Below are positions 53,443-61,548 of a stretch of 64,000 nt of DNA, piece by piece. The stretch is taken from the NCBI GenBank assembly GCA_000531095.1, contig HG799464.1, positions 139,719 to 203,718 of the forward strand, given 5' to 3'. Below the pieces are notes generated by a model. That model had not been told where the DNA came from. It worked only from the letters and a program-made list of their open reading frames with translations, and searched no databases. The translations under genes were made by a program, and so were the position numbers. This stretch comes from Gemmata massiliana (lineage in GTDB: Bacteria > Planctomycetota > Planctomycetia > Gemmatales > Gemmataceae). The stretch's first letter is position 1. Each line of letters opens with the position of its first letter.

Positions 53443-54786
53443 TTACTTCCTCGTACCGTTGGTGCTGAGGCGCCCGACCAGTTTGGCGTCCGGGAAGTTA
53501 CCCATCACGTAGGTATTGCGCCCGTCGCTGACCTGAACGCGGATCGTTTCGGCCGGCCCCATTGCGGTTCCGTTCTTGCCCTGTGGTTGAAGGGCAATGT
53601 TGTGTTCGCCCGCGGGCAGTTCGAGTCGCAGCACCTGAATCTTATCTGGCAGCAATCCCCAGCACCGCGTGTCCGCGGATTCCGTCGCCTCCCACGCCAC
53701 ACCGACCACGTTCAGGGCTAGGCTTGAGATCTGTGTTTGGTCGGAGCCGACCAATTCCTTTGCGCCGTAGGTCACGCCCTTCTTCACGACCCGACGTACC
53801 ACGGCCCGTGCGAGTGTTTCGGGCATCAGCGCTTCGCACTGCTCCGTGGCCATTTGGCCAATATCGGTGATCGTTTCGGTCCGCCCTGCGGCTTTGCCGT
53901 CGGCGCTCACGGTGACGCTCGCGATCTGGTTGATCGGCCGCACCACGCGCGGGATCTTGATTGGGGCGATCGTAGGCGGGAGCGATTGCTTCCCGGTCGC
54001 TGTGAGGATACGGTCCGCGATCAACAGAGCCACGGTACTGGCAATCTCGGACCGTTCTTCTTTGTACGGCCCGCGCCCGACCAGAGTGAAGACGTAAACC
54101 ACACCGTTTCCCCGCTGCGAGTGGTGGCCGCTTTTAGCGCGGTCGAGGTCTTGTTTGATCGGTGTGAAGTCGGGCTGCCACTTCGCGACCTGCTCCAGCG
54201 ACCGCGTCACGTCGTCGTAGTTCGTGTGCGTTTCCTCGCGTAGCGCGGCGTGCAGGTAGGCTCCGGACGGCACGAACTTGTAGTTCGCCTTGAGGTTCTT
54301 CCCCTCGTTATCGGTGCTCTTCGATTTCTCGATAATTTGCTGCTGTTTCTGGTTCACCTGGAGCGCGTAGGCGGTCGCGTCGGATCCGTCACCGAGAAGG
54401 TTACTGAGCGCCAGCATGACGCGGATCATGACCTTTTCGTAGTCCTCGCCCGCGTAGGCGAGTTGTTGGTCGTCGGTGAGCATGGAAAACACGCCTTCGG
54501 CGAGGTCTTTGCCTTCCTTCGCCTCGAAGCGGTCGCGAATCTCGCGCAGAGTAGTCTCGGCCTCGCGCGGGTTGCCCTCGGAGAGCAGCACCATCGCGCG
54601 GTCGAGCTTCAGTACGTCGGCCTCGCGGCTGTTCTTCGTGATCGCCGTATCGATCTTCGTTTTGGCCGCGGAAACGTTGCCGGTGTTGTAGGCGGAGCGG
54701 ATGTCCTGCAATCGGTCCGCGTGGGTCGTACACCCGCTCCCGAACAGGAGCGTCGTCGTGAGTGCGAGCGCAAACAGCCTGGGCAT
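53443..54786 (-). CDS. COG3014-like tetratricopeptide lipoprotein
   Basis: A 447-residue lipoprotein with signal peptide and lipobox GSGC (Cys ~19). A helical repeat region of TPR character follows (~22-120: IRSAYNTGNVSAAKTKIDTAI, LDRAMVLLSEGNPREAETTLREI), then a domain with YVFTLVGRGPYKEE and PIKIPRV and a C-terminal beta-rich part (LRLELPAGEHNIALQP). The order and the neighbouring LpoB-like gene match the COG3014-LpoB pairs found in Proteobacteria. Those are thought to belong to an outer-membrane assembly related to CsgG/LpoB. Family assignment rests on pattern and context. Confidence 0.8.
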   Translation of the reverse strand: MPRLFALALTTTLLFGSGCTTHADRLQDIRSAYNTGNVSAAKTKIDTAITKNSREADVLKLDRAMVLLSEGNPREAETTLREIRDRFEAKEGKDLAEGVFSMLTDDQQLAYAGEDYEKVMIRVMLALSNLLGDGSDATAYALQVNQKQQQIIEKSKSTDNEGKNLKANYKFVPSGAYLHAALREETHTNYDDVTRSLEQVAKWQPDFTPIKQDLDRAKSGHHSQRGNGVVYVFTLVGRGPYKEERSEIASTVALLIADRILTATGKQSLPPTIAPIKIPRVVRPINQIASVTVSADGKAAGRTETITDIGQMATEQCEALMPETLARAVVRRVVKKGVTYGAKELVGSDQTQISSLALNVVGVAWEATESADTRCWGLLPDKIQVLRLELPAGEHNIALQPQGKNGTAMGPAETIRVQVSDGRNTYVMGNFPDAKLVGRLSTNGTRK

Positions 54787-54833
54787 CGGACTCTCCGGTG
54801 AACCTACACATGCGAACGCCGCGAACTGGGCCG

Positions 54834-55484
54834 TTAGCGCAGTCCGTGGCTCTTGCGGTATCCCTTGCGGATCGATGCCGATTCCTTGTCCGGTGTTCCA
54901 GTTTGGATGTTCACGAGCTCGAGCGTGAGCATGTAGTCTTTTTGCGTGTTGTCGCTGGTGGAGCGGGTCGTCCCGGACGTGACGGTCGCAAACAGCAGGT
55001 AATCAAACGGAGCACCTGCCGATTCCATAACCGCGAGAAACTGGCGCTGTTTCGCAGGTAGGAACAGCTCATCCGGCCGGAGGCGAGCTTCACGCAGACC
55101 CGCTTCCGTAAACTTGCGGCTGACCTGCGAGAAGGTTTGCGATGTGCTGATGCGCGTGTCGATGGTTTCGATGATCTGTTCTTTGAAATCGCCGATTTCT
55201 TCGGACGACTTGTTTTCCAGGCCCACGAAGCAAATCCGCTTCGGTGTGGGTACTGGCGCAGAAACGGGCTGAAGCCCGGCGCCTTGGCGCGCGAGTAGTT
55301 TTCCGAGGGCTTCGTCGATGAGCGGTTTGTACGTTTCGGCCCCGGCCGCGGTGTTGCCGACGAGGTCTTTCTTGTTGTCCTTCATCACTTCGCCGACTTG
55401 CTGCCCGCGGCACCCCAACAGGGCGCTAGCAGAAAAGCCCGCAAGCGACGTTCCGGCCAATCCGAAAAAGCGACGACGGTCCAT
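54834..55484 (-). CDS. LpoB-like (PBP activator family) lipoprotein
   Basis: About 216 residues. The leader is MDRRRFFGLAGTSLAGFSAS ending in LLGC, a twin-arginine-like motif followed by a lipobox. The mature domain shows KRICFVGLENKSSEEIGDFK, a C-terminal FDYLLFATVTSG strand and YMLTLELVNIQTGTPDKES, the pattern of the LpoB/CsgG-like fold. In E. coli LpoB activates the penicillin-binding protein PBP1b. ATG at 55484 is taken because it begins the signal; the upstream frame is not coding. It is the first gene of a two-gene unit with the COG3014-like gene 47 bp downstream. Confidence 0.82.
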   Translation of the reverse strand: MDRRRFFGLAGTSLAGFSASALLGCRGQQVGEVMKDNKKDLVGNTAAGAETYKPLIDEALGKLLARQGAGLQPVSAPVPTPKRICFVGLENKSSEEIGDFKEQIIETIDTRISTSQTFSQVSRKFTEAGLREARLRPDELFLPAKQRQFLAVMESAGAPFDYLLFATVTSGTTRSTSDNTQKDYMLTLELVNIQTGTPDKESASIRKGYRKSHGLR

Positions 55485-55713
55485 GACCTCTCCCCGGTCG
55501 TGTGCGGGCGCGGACCCACGATTTGTCTCGCGGGTCCGTGTCTCAAACGGTGAATTGGCGCGGCAATAGCAGAAGGGTTTTAATCGAGCAAGCCTGAACA
55601 AAAATTGGACAGGCACGAGAATGCGAGCAAATGGAAGTGCTCACCACGAAATTGGGTTACCATGCCTCGGAGCCTCGAGAGGCACACCTCAAGAAGATCA
55701 CAATCAACTGCAA

Positions 55714-56934
55714 CTACACCCCCGAAACTAATCCCGCGATCCGTGCCACTTCTTCCGGAAGCGGGGTGCGCTTGTAGCGGTAGACACCATTACCGAGCGT
55801 CATTTCGGACTCTTCATCAGCGCGCATCTGTTCGGAGACGCACAGCACGAACTTGCCCGGCACGCCCTTCGCCAAATTCTTGTAGTGTGTTTCGATATCA
55901 CCCTTGCGCCAGAAACCGAATATCTCCACGAAGACTTCTTTCCCTGTTTTGACGTGCGTCAACTTGAAGTCCGGCACCCATGTGCTTGTTGGCAGCAGGA
56001 TCGGGTGCGGGTCGGTGTCCAGAATCCAGCCCTTCACTTTTGTTGCGAAGGTATCGGCGAACATCTGGAGTTCCGGCGGTGTGTACACGCCGAAGTCCGC
56101 GGTATGTGACTTCAGCCCGTCTAGGCCCGAGAGCTGGAACGTCTTCTCTTTGCGTTCCGCGCCCCAACGGATGTTCGCGCGCAGGTCGAATGCCTTGCAG
56201 TGCAAGAGCGTGGGCAGGAACATCGCGAGTTGCAGCCCGTACTTGTTCGTGGACGAGAACAGTGAGAGTGGGCCGTCGAGCGTGAGTTTGTAGCTGTTTC
56301 CCGGTGTTTCTTGAATGGTGCAAATGAGACGGTGGAACTTCACCGCGCGGAACAGTTGGCGAAAGCGCGCGGGTGTTTCGGCATAAACTCGCAATTCCAT
56401 CAGCGTACAGCGGAGCAGAATCGACTGCGCGAGAGCAACGTTGTAGCGGTTGAGGAGTTGTTCCGCCGTGATGTCTTCAAAGGAAATGACGCGCTGTTCG
56501 TCCTTGAGGTCCGCGAACAGGCTCCGGTCGATGTCTTCCGGGGCGATCGTGAGCGACAGTTGTTCCGCGACTTCCTTCATGACCCCCGTGCGGTCGAACG
56601 GGCGCATTGAGTTCGCGGCTTCCGCGCGAGCGGTGGCGGCGGCTTTGAAGACGGCTTCGCGCAACTGGTCCGGCGGGTGGTCGGCCGAAACCTCGAACTC
56701 GCACCGGTCTTCGAGCAACTTCGCGAGTCCGGCTGGTAGCAACCCGCGCGGCCCTTCCGGGATCAGATCGGCAAACTCTTCTTCGACTTCCCCTCGAGTT
56801 CGACCCGGCGATCCGCGGTACGCGAACAGTAGTTGCTCTGCGAGCGCGAGAAGGCTCTCATCGTGGGGTTCGATGTACAGCGGGACGAGTCGGTTCTTCG
56901 CGTGTCGCACGCGAACCATCTTGCCTGTTAACAT
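55714..56934 (-). CDS. DUF790 (Bax1-like) nuclease, partner of the XPB helicase
   Basis: About 406 residues of the DUF790 family, whose archaeal members are called Bax1 and are structure-specific endonucleases bound to XPB. The N terminus MVRVRHAKNRLVPLYI is characteristic. A helical middle region follows (LLNRYNVALAQSILLRCT). The C-terminal nuclease-like domain has VPDF (D near residue 322) and, 15 residues later, VEIFGFWRKGDIETHY, an acidic/lysine arrangement suggestive of a metal-dependent PD-(D/E)xK-type site. ATG at 56934 is preferred; a TTG four codons upstream exists. It directly follows the helicase gene on the same strand, as in archaea. Confidence 0.9.
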   Translation of the reverse strand: MLTGKMVRVRHAKNRLVPLYIEPHDESLLALAEQLLFAYRGSPGRTRGEVEEEFADLIPEGPRGLLPAGLAKLLEDRCEFEVSADHPPDQLREAVFKAAATARAEAANSMRPFDRTGVMKEVAEQLSLTIAPEDIDRSLFADLKDEQRVISFEDITAEQLLNRYNVALAQSILLRCTLMELRVYAETPARFRQLFRAVKFHRLICTIQETPGNSYKLTLDGPLSLFSSTNKYGLQLAMFLPTLLHCKAFDLRANIRWGAERKEKTFQLSGLDGLKSHTADFGVYTPPELQMFADTFATKVKGWILDTDPHPILLPTSTWVPDFKLTHVKTGKEVFVEIFGFWRKGDIETHYKNLAKGVPGKFVLCVSEQMRADEESEMTLGNGVYRYKRTPLPEEVARIAGLVSGV

Positions 56935-56950
56935 GAGTGGGAACAAAGCG

Positions 56951-57034
56951 AAGAGTTTTTGACAGGATTAACAGGATAGACAGGATTCAAGTCAGGTTCT
57001 TCTCTTGATCCTGTTAATCCTGTCAAAAACTCTT
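56951..57034. repeat. Perfect 27-bp inverted repeat between XPB and Bax1 genes
   Basis: Arms 56951-56977 and 57008-57034 are exact complements (outer AAGAGTTTTTGACAGG) and contain GACAGGATTAACAGGAT, also seen at 16740-16756. It fills the 93-bp gap between the two genes and would form a stable hairpin in their common transcript. Confidence 0.9.
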
Positions 57035-57039
57035 CTTGG

Positions 57040-58425
57040 TTATTGGAATGCGCGGTGTTGCCGGCGGCGGTCGCTCACGAACTCTTCCGCGGTGTTGCGC
57101 GCGATTACTTCGTACAGAATCGCCTGTTTGTCGCCGTATTTACGGAGGATGCGCCCGAGGCGCTGCACGTTTTCGGTCGCACTTCCAGTGCCCGAAAGCA
57201 CGATCCCCACGCCCGCGGCCGGTACGTCGACACCCTCGTTGAGCACTTGGCACGTCACGACCGCGTTGAACGCTCCCGCGTGGAAGTTGCTGAGAATCGC
57301 TTTGCGCTCTTTCGGCTTGGTCTGGTTCGTCATCGCGGGGATGAGGTACCGGCGTGCGATCTCGTACACAGTGGCGTTGTCCGCGGTGAAGATCAGGACG
57401 CGGTCGTTCGCGTGCCGGACGAGTAAGTCTTCAAGAAGCTTAAATTTCCCGCTCGCGGCCTGAACGATGCGCTTTTGCTCGCGGTAGGCGCGGATCGCCT
57501 TCCAGCCGTCGGGCGACTTACTAGCTTCAAAGAGGAACCGGCGGAACCCGTCCGGCCCGCTCATGCTGATGCCGCGCTCGGCCGTGAATTTCTTGTACTC
57601 TTCGCGACAGTTGCGGTACGTTTCCTCTTCTTCCTGCGTGAGGTTGACGAAAACCTGTCGCGTCTCGTAGGGCGCGAGGAACTCCCCCGCCACGTCCGTG
57701 ATGTCGAGCCGGTACGAGATGGGGCCGATCAGTTGCGGGAACATCTGCTCGCCGCCGTCCGCGCGCTCGGGCGTGGCCGTCAGTCCCAGGCGGAACGGGG
57801 CGAGGCTCGCGTTCGCGGCTTGGGAGTACGATTCGCCGGGCAAGTGGTGGCACTCATCGAAGATGATGAGGCCGTACTTGTTCGACCACTTCTCCAAATG
57901 GATGTAGGCCGAGTCGTAGGTGGTGACGGTGAGCGACTGAAAGTTGTGCTCGTTTCCGCCGACCATGCCGACCGTGACGCCGAAGGACTGCTCCAGTTCG
58001 CGCGCCCACTGTACCATCAGGTCGATCTTCGGTGTGACGACAATCGTGGGTCGACTCACTTTTTCGATGCACAGGAACGCCACGAACGTTTTCCCAGTCC
58101 CGGTCGGCATCACGACCACGCCGCGGCGTCCGCCCTTCATCCACCCGTTTAGGGCATTCAGTTGGTAGTCGCGCGGGGTACGTTCCGCGTTCAACTTCCA
58201 ACCGGACGGTTCGTTCGACCACCCGCGTGCGGTGTCTTCGTAGGGGATCTTCTCGCGGATCAACTGTTCGACGATGGCCCGGTAGTGCCGCCCCTGAGCG
58301 CGGTGGGCAGTAGTGCGCGGGTCGAACACCACGCCGGGAAGCGTGTTGAAGACGAACCCGGGTGGGCCACCCGTCACTATTACGGTGCCGCGATCGTAAC
58401 TCAGCGCAACCGGTGTATCGCTCAT
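57040..58425 (-). CDS. XPB-type SF2 DNA helicase
   Basis: A 461-residue helicase of the Rad25/XPB family, the size of archaeal and bacterial XPB. An N-terminal ~80-residue damage-recognition-like domain precedes RecA lobe 1: PRDYQLNAL, Walker A PTGTGKT (107-113), motif II DECHH (190-194), motif III LGLTATPE. The next residues are RAD (221-223) where XPB normally has its RED motif. A helical thumb-like insert (~265-325) and lobe 2 follow, with VLIFTADNATVYEIA, NEGVDVP and motif VI QRLGRILRK (421-429). It should translocate or melt DNA with 3'-5' polarity. Paired with the DUF790 nuclease gene downstream. Confidence 0.93.
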   Translation of the reverse strand: MSDTPVALSYDRGTVIVTGGPPGFVFNTLPGVVFDPRTTAHRAQGRHYRAIVEQLIREKIPYEDTARGWSNEPSGWKLNAERTPRDYQLNALNGWMKGGRRGVVVMPTGTGKTFVAFLCIEKVSRPTIVVTPKIDLMVQWARELEQSFGVTVGMVGGNEHNFQSLTVTTYDSAYIHLEKWSNKYGLIIFDECHHLPGESYSQAANASLAPFRLGLTATPERADGGEQMFPQLIGPISYRLDITDVAGEFLAPYETRQVFVNLTQEEEETYRNCREEYKKFTAERGISMSGPDGFRRFLFEASKSPDGWKAIRAYREQKRIVQAASGKFKLLEDLLVRHANDRVLIFTADNATVYEIARRYLIPAMTNQTKPKERKAILSNFHAGAFNAVVTCQVLNEGVDVPAAGVGIVLSGTGSATENVQRLGRILRKYGDKQAILYEVIARNTAEEFVSDRRRQHRAFQ

Positions 58426-58549
58426 ACCCCGGATTATGACGCGGTTCGCTGCGGTTGCCTAGCGCAGCCGGTTATCATCGAACGACTTCCCGAAAAAATT
58501 GCGCGACGCGCGCGGCCTGCGCGGGGAGTAAAGGGCGGAAGGTGACCCG

Positions 58550-60670
58550 ATGAACGCGACCCGACCGGCAGAAATCCTGCGGCAACTGGAGCAATCCGGT
58601 GCGACCGATGTCGAACTGCTTGCCCGCTTTGCTTCCACCAAGGACGCGGTCGCGTTCGAGACTCTGGTGCGGCGACACGGGGCACTAGTGCTGGGCGTAT
58701 GCCGGCGCGTGACTCGGAACCCGCACGACGCCGAAGACGCTTTTCAGGCGACGTTTCTGGTGCTCGCGCAGAAGGCCGGTGCGCTCCGGAACGCCGCACT
58801 TCTCGGAAACTGGTTGTACGGCGTCGCGTTCCGGATCGCGTATCGGGCGCGACGAGCGACGGGTCGGCGCCGAGCGCGGGAGGTCACGATGGCGAACCTA
58901 CCCGAGTACCCCGTATCCGACTCCGTCAGCGTGATGCCGGAGTTGGTCCCGATTCTGGACGAGGAACTCGCCGCGCTCGCGGAGTGCTATCGCGAGGCGA
59001 TCGTCTTGTGTGACCTGCGCGGCGCTTCCCGCGAAGAGGCAGCTGCGGCTTTGGGTGTTCCCGAAGGCACGCTTTCGAGTCGGCTGGCCAATGGGCGCAA
59101 GAAGCTCGCGGTGCGTCTTGCGAAACGCGGAATCGCTCTGCCGTTCGTGCTTTTACCCACGACTGTCTCCGAACTTCAGGCCGCAACGATGCTTCCGAAC
59201 GAGTTACTCACGAAAACCTGTGGGCTGATTGCGGATTATTCGGCTAGCGGTGCCGTTCCAAGTCCGCTTGTCAAGCTTACTCAAGGGGGATTCACCGTGC
59301 GCAAGACGCTTATGTTCGGGTTAGCGCTTACAGTTGCGGTGACGGGAGCCGTATTTGCGGCAGCCCCGCGTGAAAATACGCTACTACCTGATCCGCCGAA
59401 GGTGCCGGCAGTTGTGGAGATACCAACGGAGCAACCAAAACCCAAAGAAGAAGTGAAGACAGTTGAGAAGGCAACCGCATACGCTGCCGCACCGAAGCTT
59501 CGGCACTCTTTTGACTTGTCCGTGGGTTGGGGACCGACCGTGGTTTGGAACGCAACTGGCACGCACCTCGCGGTCGCTGGGTTGGAACACGGTGGAGCTT
59601 GGGGCGGTCCGGGGAACCGTCCGGTTGTTTGGTTGTTTGGCACCACAGGCGATTCTAAACCAATTGCCGGTCATCCTGATGCTGGGGCGCACCTCGTTGC
59701 TGTTGCACCGGATGGCAAAGGTATCATTACCGACCTTCGGGAGTACAAGCTGATTAGTGGCCACCACCACTTGGCCTACTGGTCCGAAAGCAACAACCAA
59801 CCGCCCGGCGGGGGCGGTGAGGGACCAGGCCCAGCCTCATTGGTGAAACCAACGCTGGTCATTTCCAAGGCGGTCAAACTCGATTCCACCGAAACACACG
59901 GTTACACGTTTGCAGCCGAAGGAAAGACATTTCGCACGGTGGCGTGGGAAGACACGGCGATCAGTGGCCCAGAGACACTCGAAGTTCTGGAGGTGGACGC
60001 AGCGAACGGAAAGACCATCAAACCATTGATGAAAGTCAAATATGGCGAATCAACCTTATCACCAGACGGGAAGCGACTTGCCGTTCTTGATAAAGAGATG
60101 ACGAAAGTGACTGTTTACGACGTGGACCGTGGAGAGAAGTTGTCGGAATCCACATTGCCGACCGATTCAACCGTTGAACTCCCTGATGGCAAAACGGTAG
60201 GCATCCCGAGCCATTCCGAGCCACAGCTTCTCAAATTCTCTCCAGACGGGCGCCGGCTCGTTGTTTCTCGTGGAATCGGGCACAGCCGAGTTCTAAACAC
60301 CGATACGGGGGCCGCGCTTCCGCGGTTGGAGGGAACCTCGCTTGCAGAAGTGCATTTTGATTCGCACGCTTTCAGCGGTGACGGTCGATTACTCGCAGCC
60401 GTGCGCCGAGTTTACAAGATTAGCGTGAAAAACCCTGGCCCGAAGGCCGGTCGCGGAGCTGTGGAACCGACGTCATTGTCGGGAAATGATTGGATTCTGA
60501 CGGTTTGGGACACGCAAACCGGGAAAGTGCTGAAGTCCTGGAAGAGCAGTAGCGGAGTGCGATGGGCGTTTTGCCCGACAAACCCGCTCCTTGCGGTTTT
60601 GGAAGAGAATGGGGTGGGCAACACCCGCGTCGGGTTCTGGGATTTTGCCGCGGAGGTGGAGAAGAAGTAG
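58550..60670 (+). CDS. ECF sigma factor fused to membrane helix and WD40-like propeller
   Basis: 706 residues. Residues 1-~205 are a planctomycete ECF sigma: FETLVRRHGALVLGVCRRV, HDAEDAFQATFLVLAQKA (region 2) and LDEELAALAECYREAIVLCDLRG (cut) with the region 4 helix-turn-helix EEAAAALGVPEGTLSSRLANG (cut). A linker with LPFVLLPTTVS leads to one transmembrane helix near residue ~245-265 (LMFGLALTVAVTGAVFAAA). A Pro/Glu/Lys-rich spacer follows, then a beta-propeller-like C-terminal region with repeats such as GKRLAVLDKEMTKVTVYDV and DWILTVWDTQTGKVLKSW. This puts the sigma factor, anchor and sensor in one chain. ATG at 58550 follows GGAAGG. Release would presumably need proteolysis (inference). 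Confidence 0.92.
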   Translation: MNATRPAEILRQLEQSGATDVELLARFASTKDAVAFETLVRRHGALVLGVCRRVTRNPHDAEDAFQATFLVLAQKAGALRNAALLGNWLYGVAFRIAYRARRATGRRRAREVTMANLPEYPVSDSVSVMPELVPILDEELAALAECYREAIVLCDLRGASREEAAAALGVPEGTLSSRLANGRKKLAVRLAKRGIALPFVLLPTTVSELQAATMLPNELLTKTCGLIADYSASGAVPSPLVKLTQGGFTVRKTLMFGLALTVAVTGAVFAAAPRENTLLPDPPKVPAVVEIPTEQPKPKEEVKTVEKATAYAAAPKLRHSFDLSVGWGPTVVWNATGTHLAVAGLEHGGAWGGPGNRPVVWLFGTTGDSKPIAGHPDAGAHLVAVAPDGKGIITDLREYKLISGHHHLAYWSESNNQPPGGGGEGPGPASLVKPTLVISKAVKLDSTETHGYTFAAEGKTFRTVAWEDTAISGPETLEVLEVDAANGKTIKPLMKVKYGESTLSPDGKRLAVLDKEMTKVTVYDVDRGEKLSESTLPTDSTVELPDGKTVGIPSHSEPQLLKFSPDGRRLVVSRGIGHSRVLNTDTGAALPRLEGTSLAEVHFDSHAFSGDGRLLAAVRRVYKISVKNPGPKAGRGAVEPTSLSGNDWILTVWDTQTGKVLKSWKSSSGVRWAFCPTNPLLAVLEENGVGNTRVGFWDFAAEVEKK

Positions 60671-60735
60671 CTCCGTGCTTGACACCTTCGGCTCCGGGTG
60701 CGACGGTAAGAGCACTTCGCACTTGGAGCTTCATC

Positions 60736-61140
60736 ATGTCGGCGCTGACTCTTCACGCAAACACTGCTGGCGATCTGATGAGCGCGGCGCCGGTTTCGCT
60801 GGTCGATACTGCGACCGTTGCGGAAGCGTCCGCGTTCCTCACCGAGCGCGGGTTCGGTGCTGCGGTGGTAATCAATCCCGGAGGGCACCCCGTCGGCGTC
60901 GTCACAAAGACGGACATCTTGCACCACGCCCGTCACGCGGGTGGTACTAGCCCGAACGACACCACTCCGGTAACGAGCGTCATGACACCGGCTGTGTACA
61001 CGATCCGCGTTGAATCACCGGCGCGGTCGGTGGTGGAGCAGTTGCTCGAACTCGGTATCCACCACCTGTTTGTGGTGGACCCGAGTGGCATCGTCGTGGG
61101 GGTGATTAGCCCCGTGGACGTGCTAAAGAAACTGCGGTGA
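60736..61140 (+). CDS. Two-CBS-domain protein
   Basis: A 134-residue stand-alone pair of CBS domains (residues ~8-70 and ~76-134). Motifs: LMSAAPVSLVDTATVAEASAFL, GVVTKTDILHHARHAGG, SVMTPAVYTIRVESPARSVV (cut) and HHLFVVDPSGIVVGVISPVDVL (cut). Tandem CBS modules bind adenosyl ligands such as AMP, ATP or SAM and report energy state; as a free protein it must regulate an unknown partner. ATG at 60736 begins the first domain. The frame is open upstream into the sigma gene but not coding there. 66 bp after the sigma-propeller stop. Confidence 0.9.
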   Translation: MSALTLHANTAGDLMSAAPVSLVDTATVAEASAFLTERGFGAAVVINPGGHPVGVVTKTDILHHARHAGGTSPNDTTPVTSVMTPAVYTIRVESPARSVVEQLLELGIHHLFVVDPSGIVVGVISPVDVLKKLR

Positions 61141-61175
61141 GATTGCGCAAGTTCTGAGTGTTTAACCTGTTCGGA

Positions 61176-61343
61176 TTACTTCGGGATGTAGGAGAGCAGG
61201 TAGGAAAGTAGCGCACAGCAAATCACACCCAAAAACATGATGAGCCACGCCTGAAACACCCACGCATACACGCGGCGGTACGGCGGAGCCGGTTCAGACG
61301 CGGTAATAGGGGTGGGCACTTGTGGTTTTGCGGTCTGGGACAT
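61176..61343 (-). CDS. 55-residue single-pass membrane protein
   Basis: A short gene with a perfect ribosome site (GAGGAGAG, 5 bases before the ATG at 61343). The product has a Pro/Thr-rich N terminus (MSQTAKPQVPTPITASEPAP), a YRRVYAW juncture and one transmembrane helix (about residues 29-51, AWLIMFLGVICCALLSYLLS), ending YIPK. The N terminus would be cytoplasmic by the positive-inside rule. No family is recognised. A protein-like frame without an obvious start codon ends with a TGA 15 bp upstream of this ATG, so the gene may have had an upstream partner. Confidence 0.65.
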   Translation of the reverse strand: MSQTAKPQVPTPITASEPAPPYRRVYAWVFQAWLIMFLGVICCALLSYLLSYIPK

Positions 61344-61548
61344 TGTTCTCTCCTCACTTCGGCTGACCGTTCATCATCGACTTTTTAACGCGGGGCTTCC
61401 AGTCGGTGTTGGTCCGTAACGTGAAGTTCGGACTCAGGGGTCCGATTTGTCGCTCCAGATCGATTGTCCGCGCGCTATAATTAGTTCAATTGGACACGTC
61501 GGCATTCGCGCCGGCCCTCGATTCGATCACGGCACCGCCCGAATCGGA

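Noticed and set aside
55714-58425. Phage-defence reading of the helicase-nuclease pair
   Set aside because: Helicase plus nuclease could suggest defence, but the families match XPB and Bax1 repair proteins and no other defence gene is nearby.
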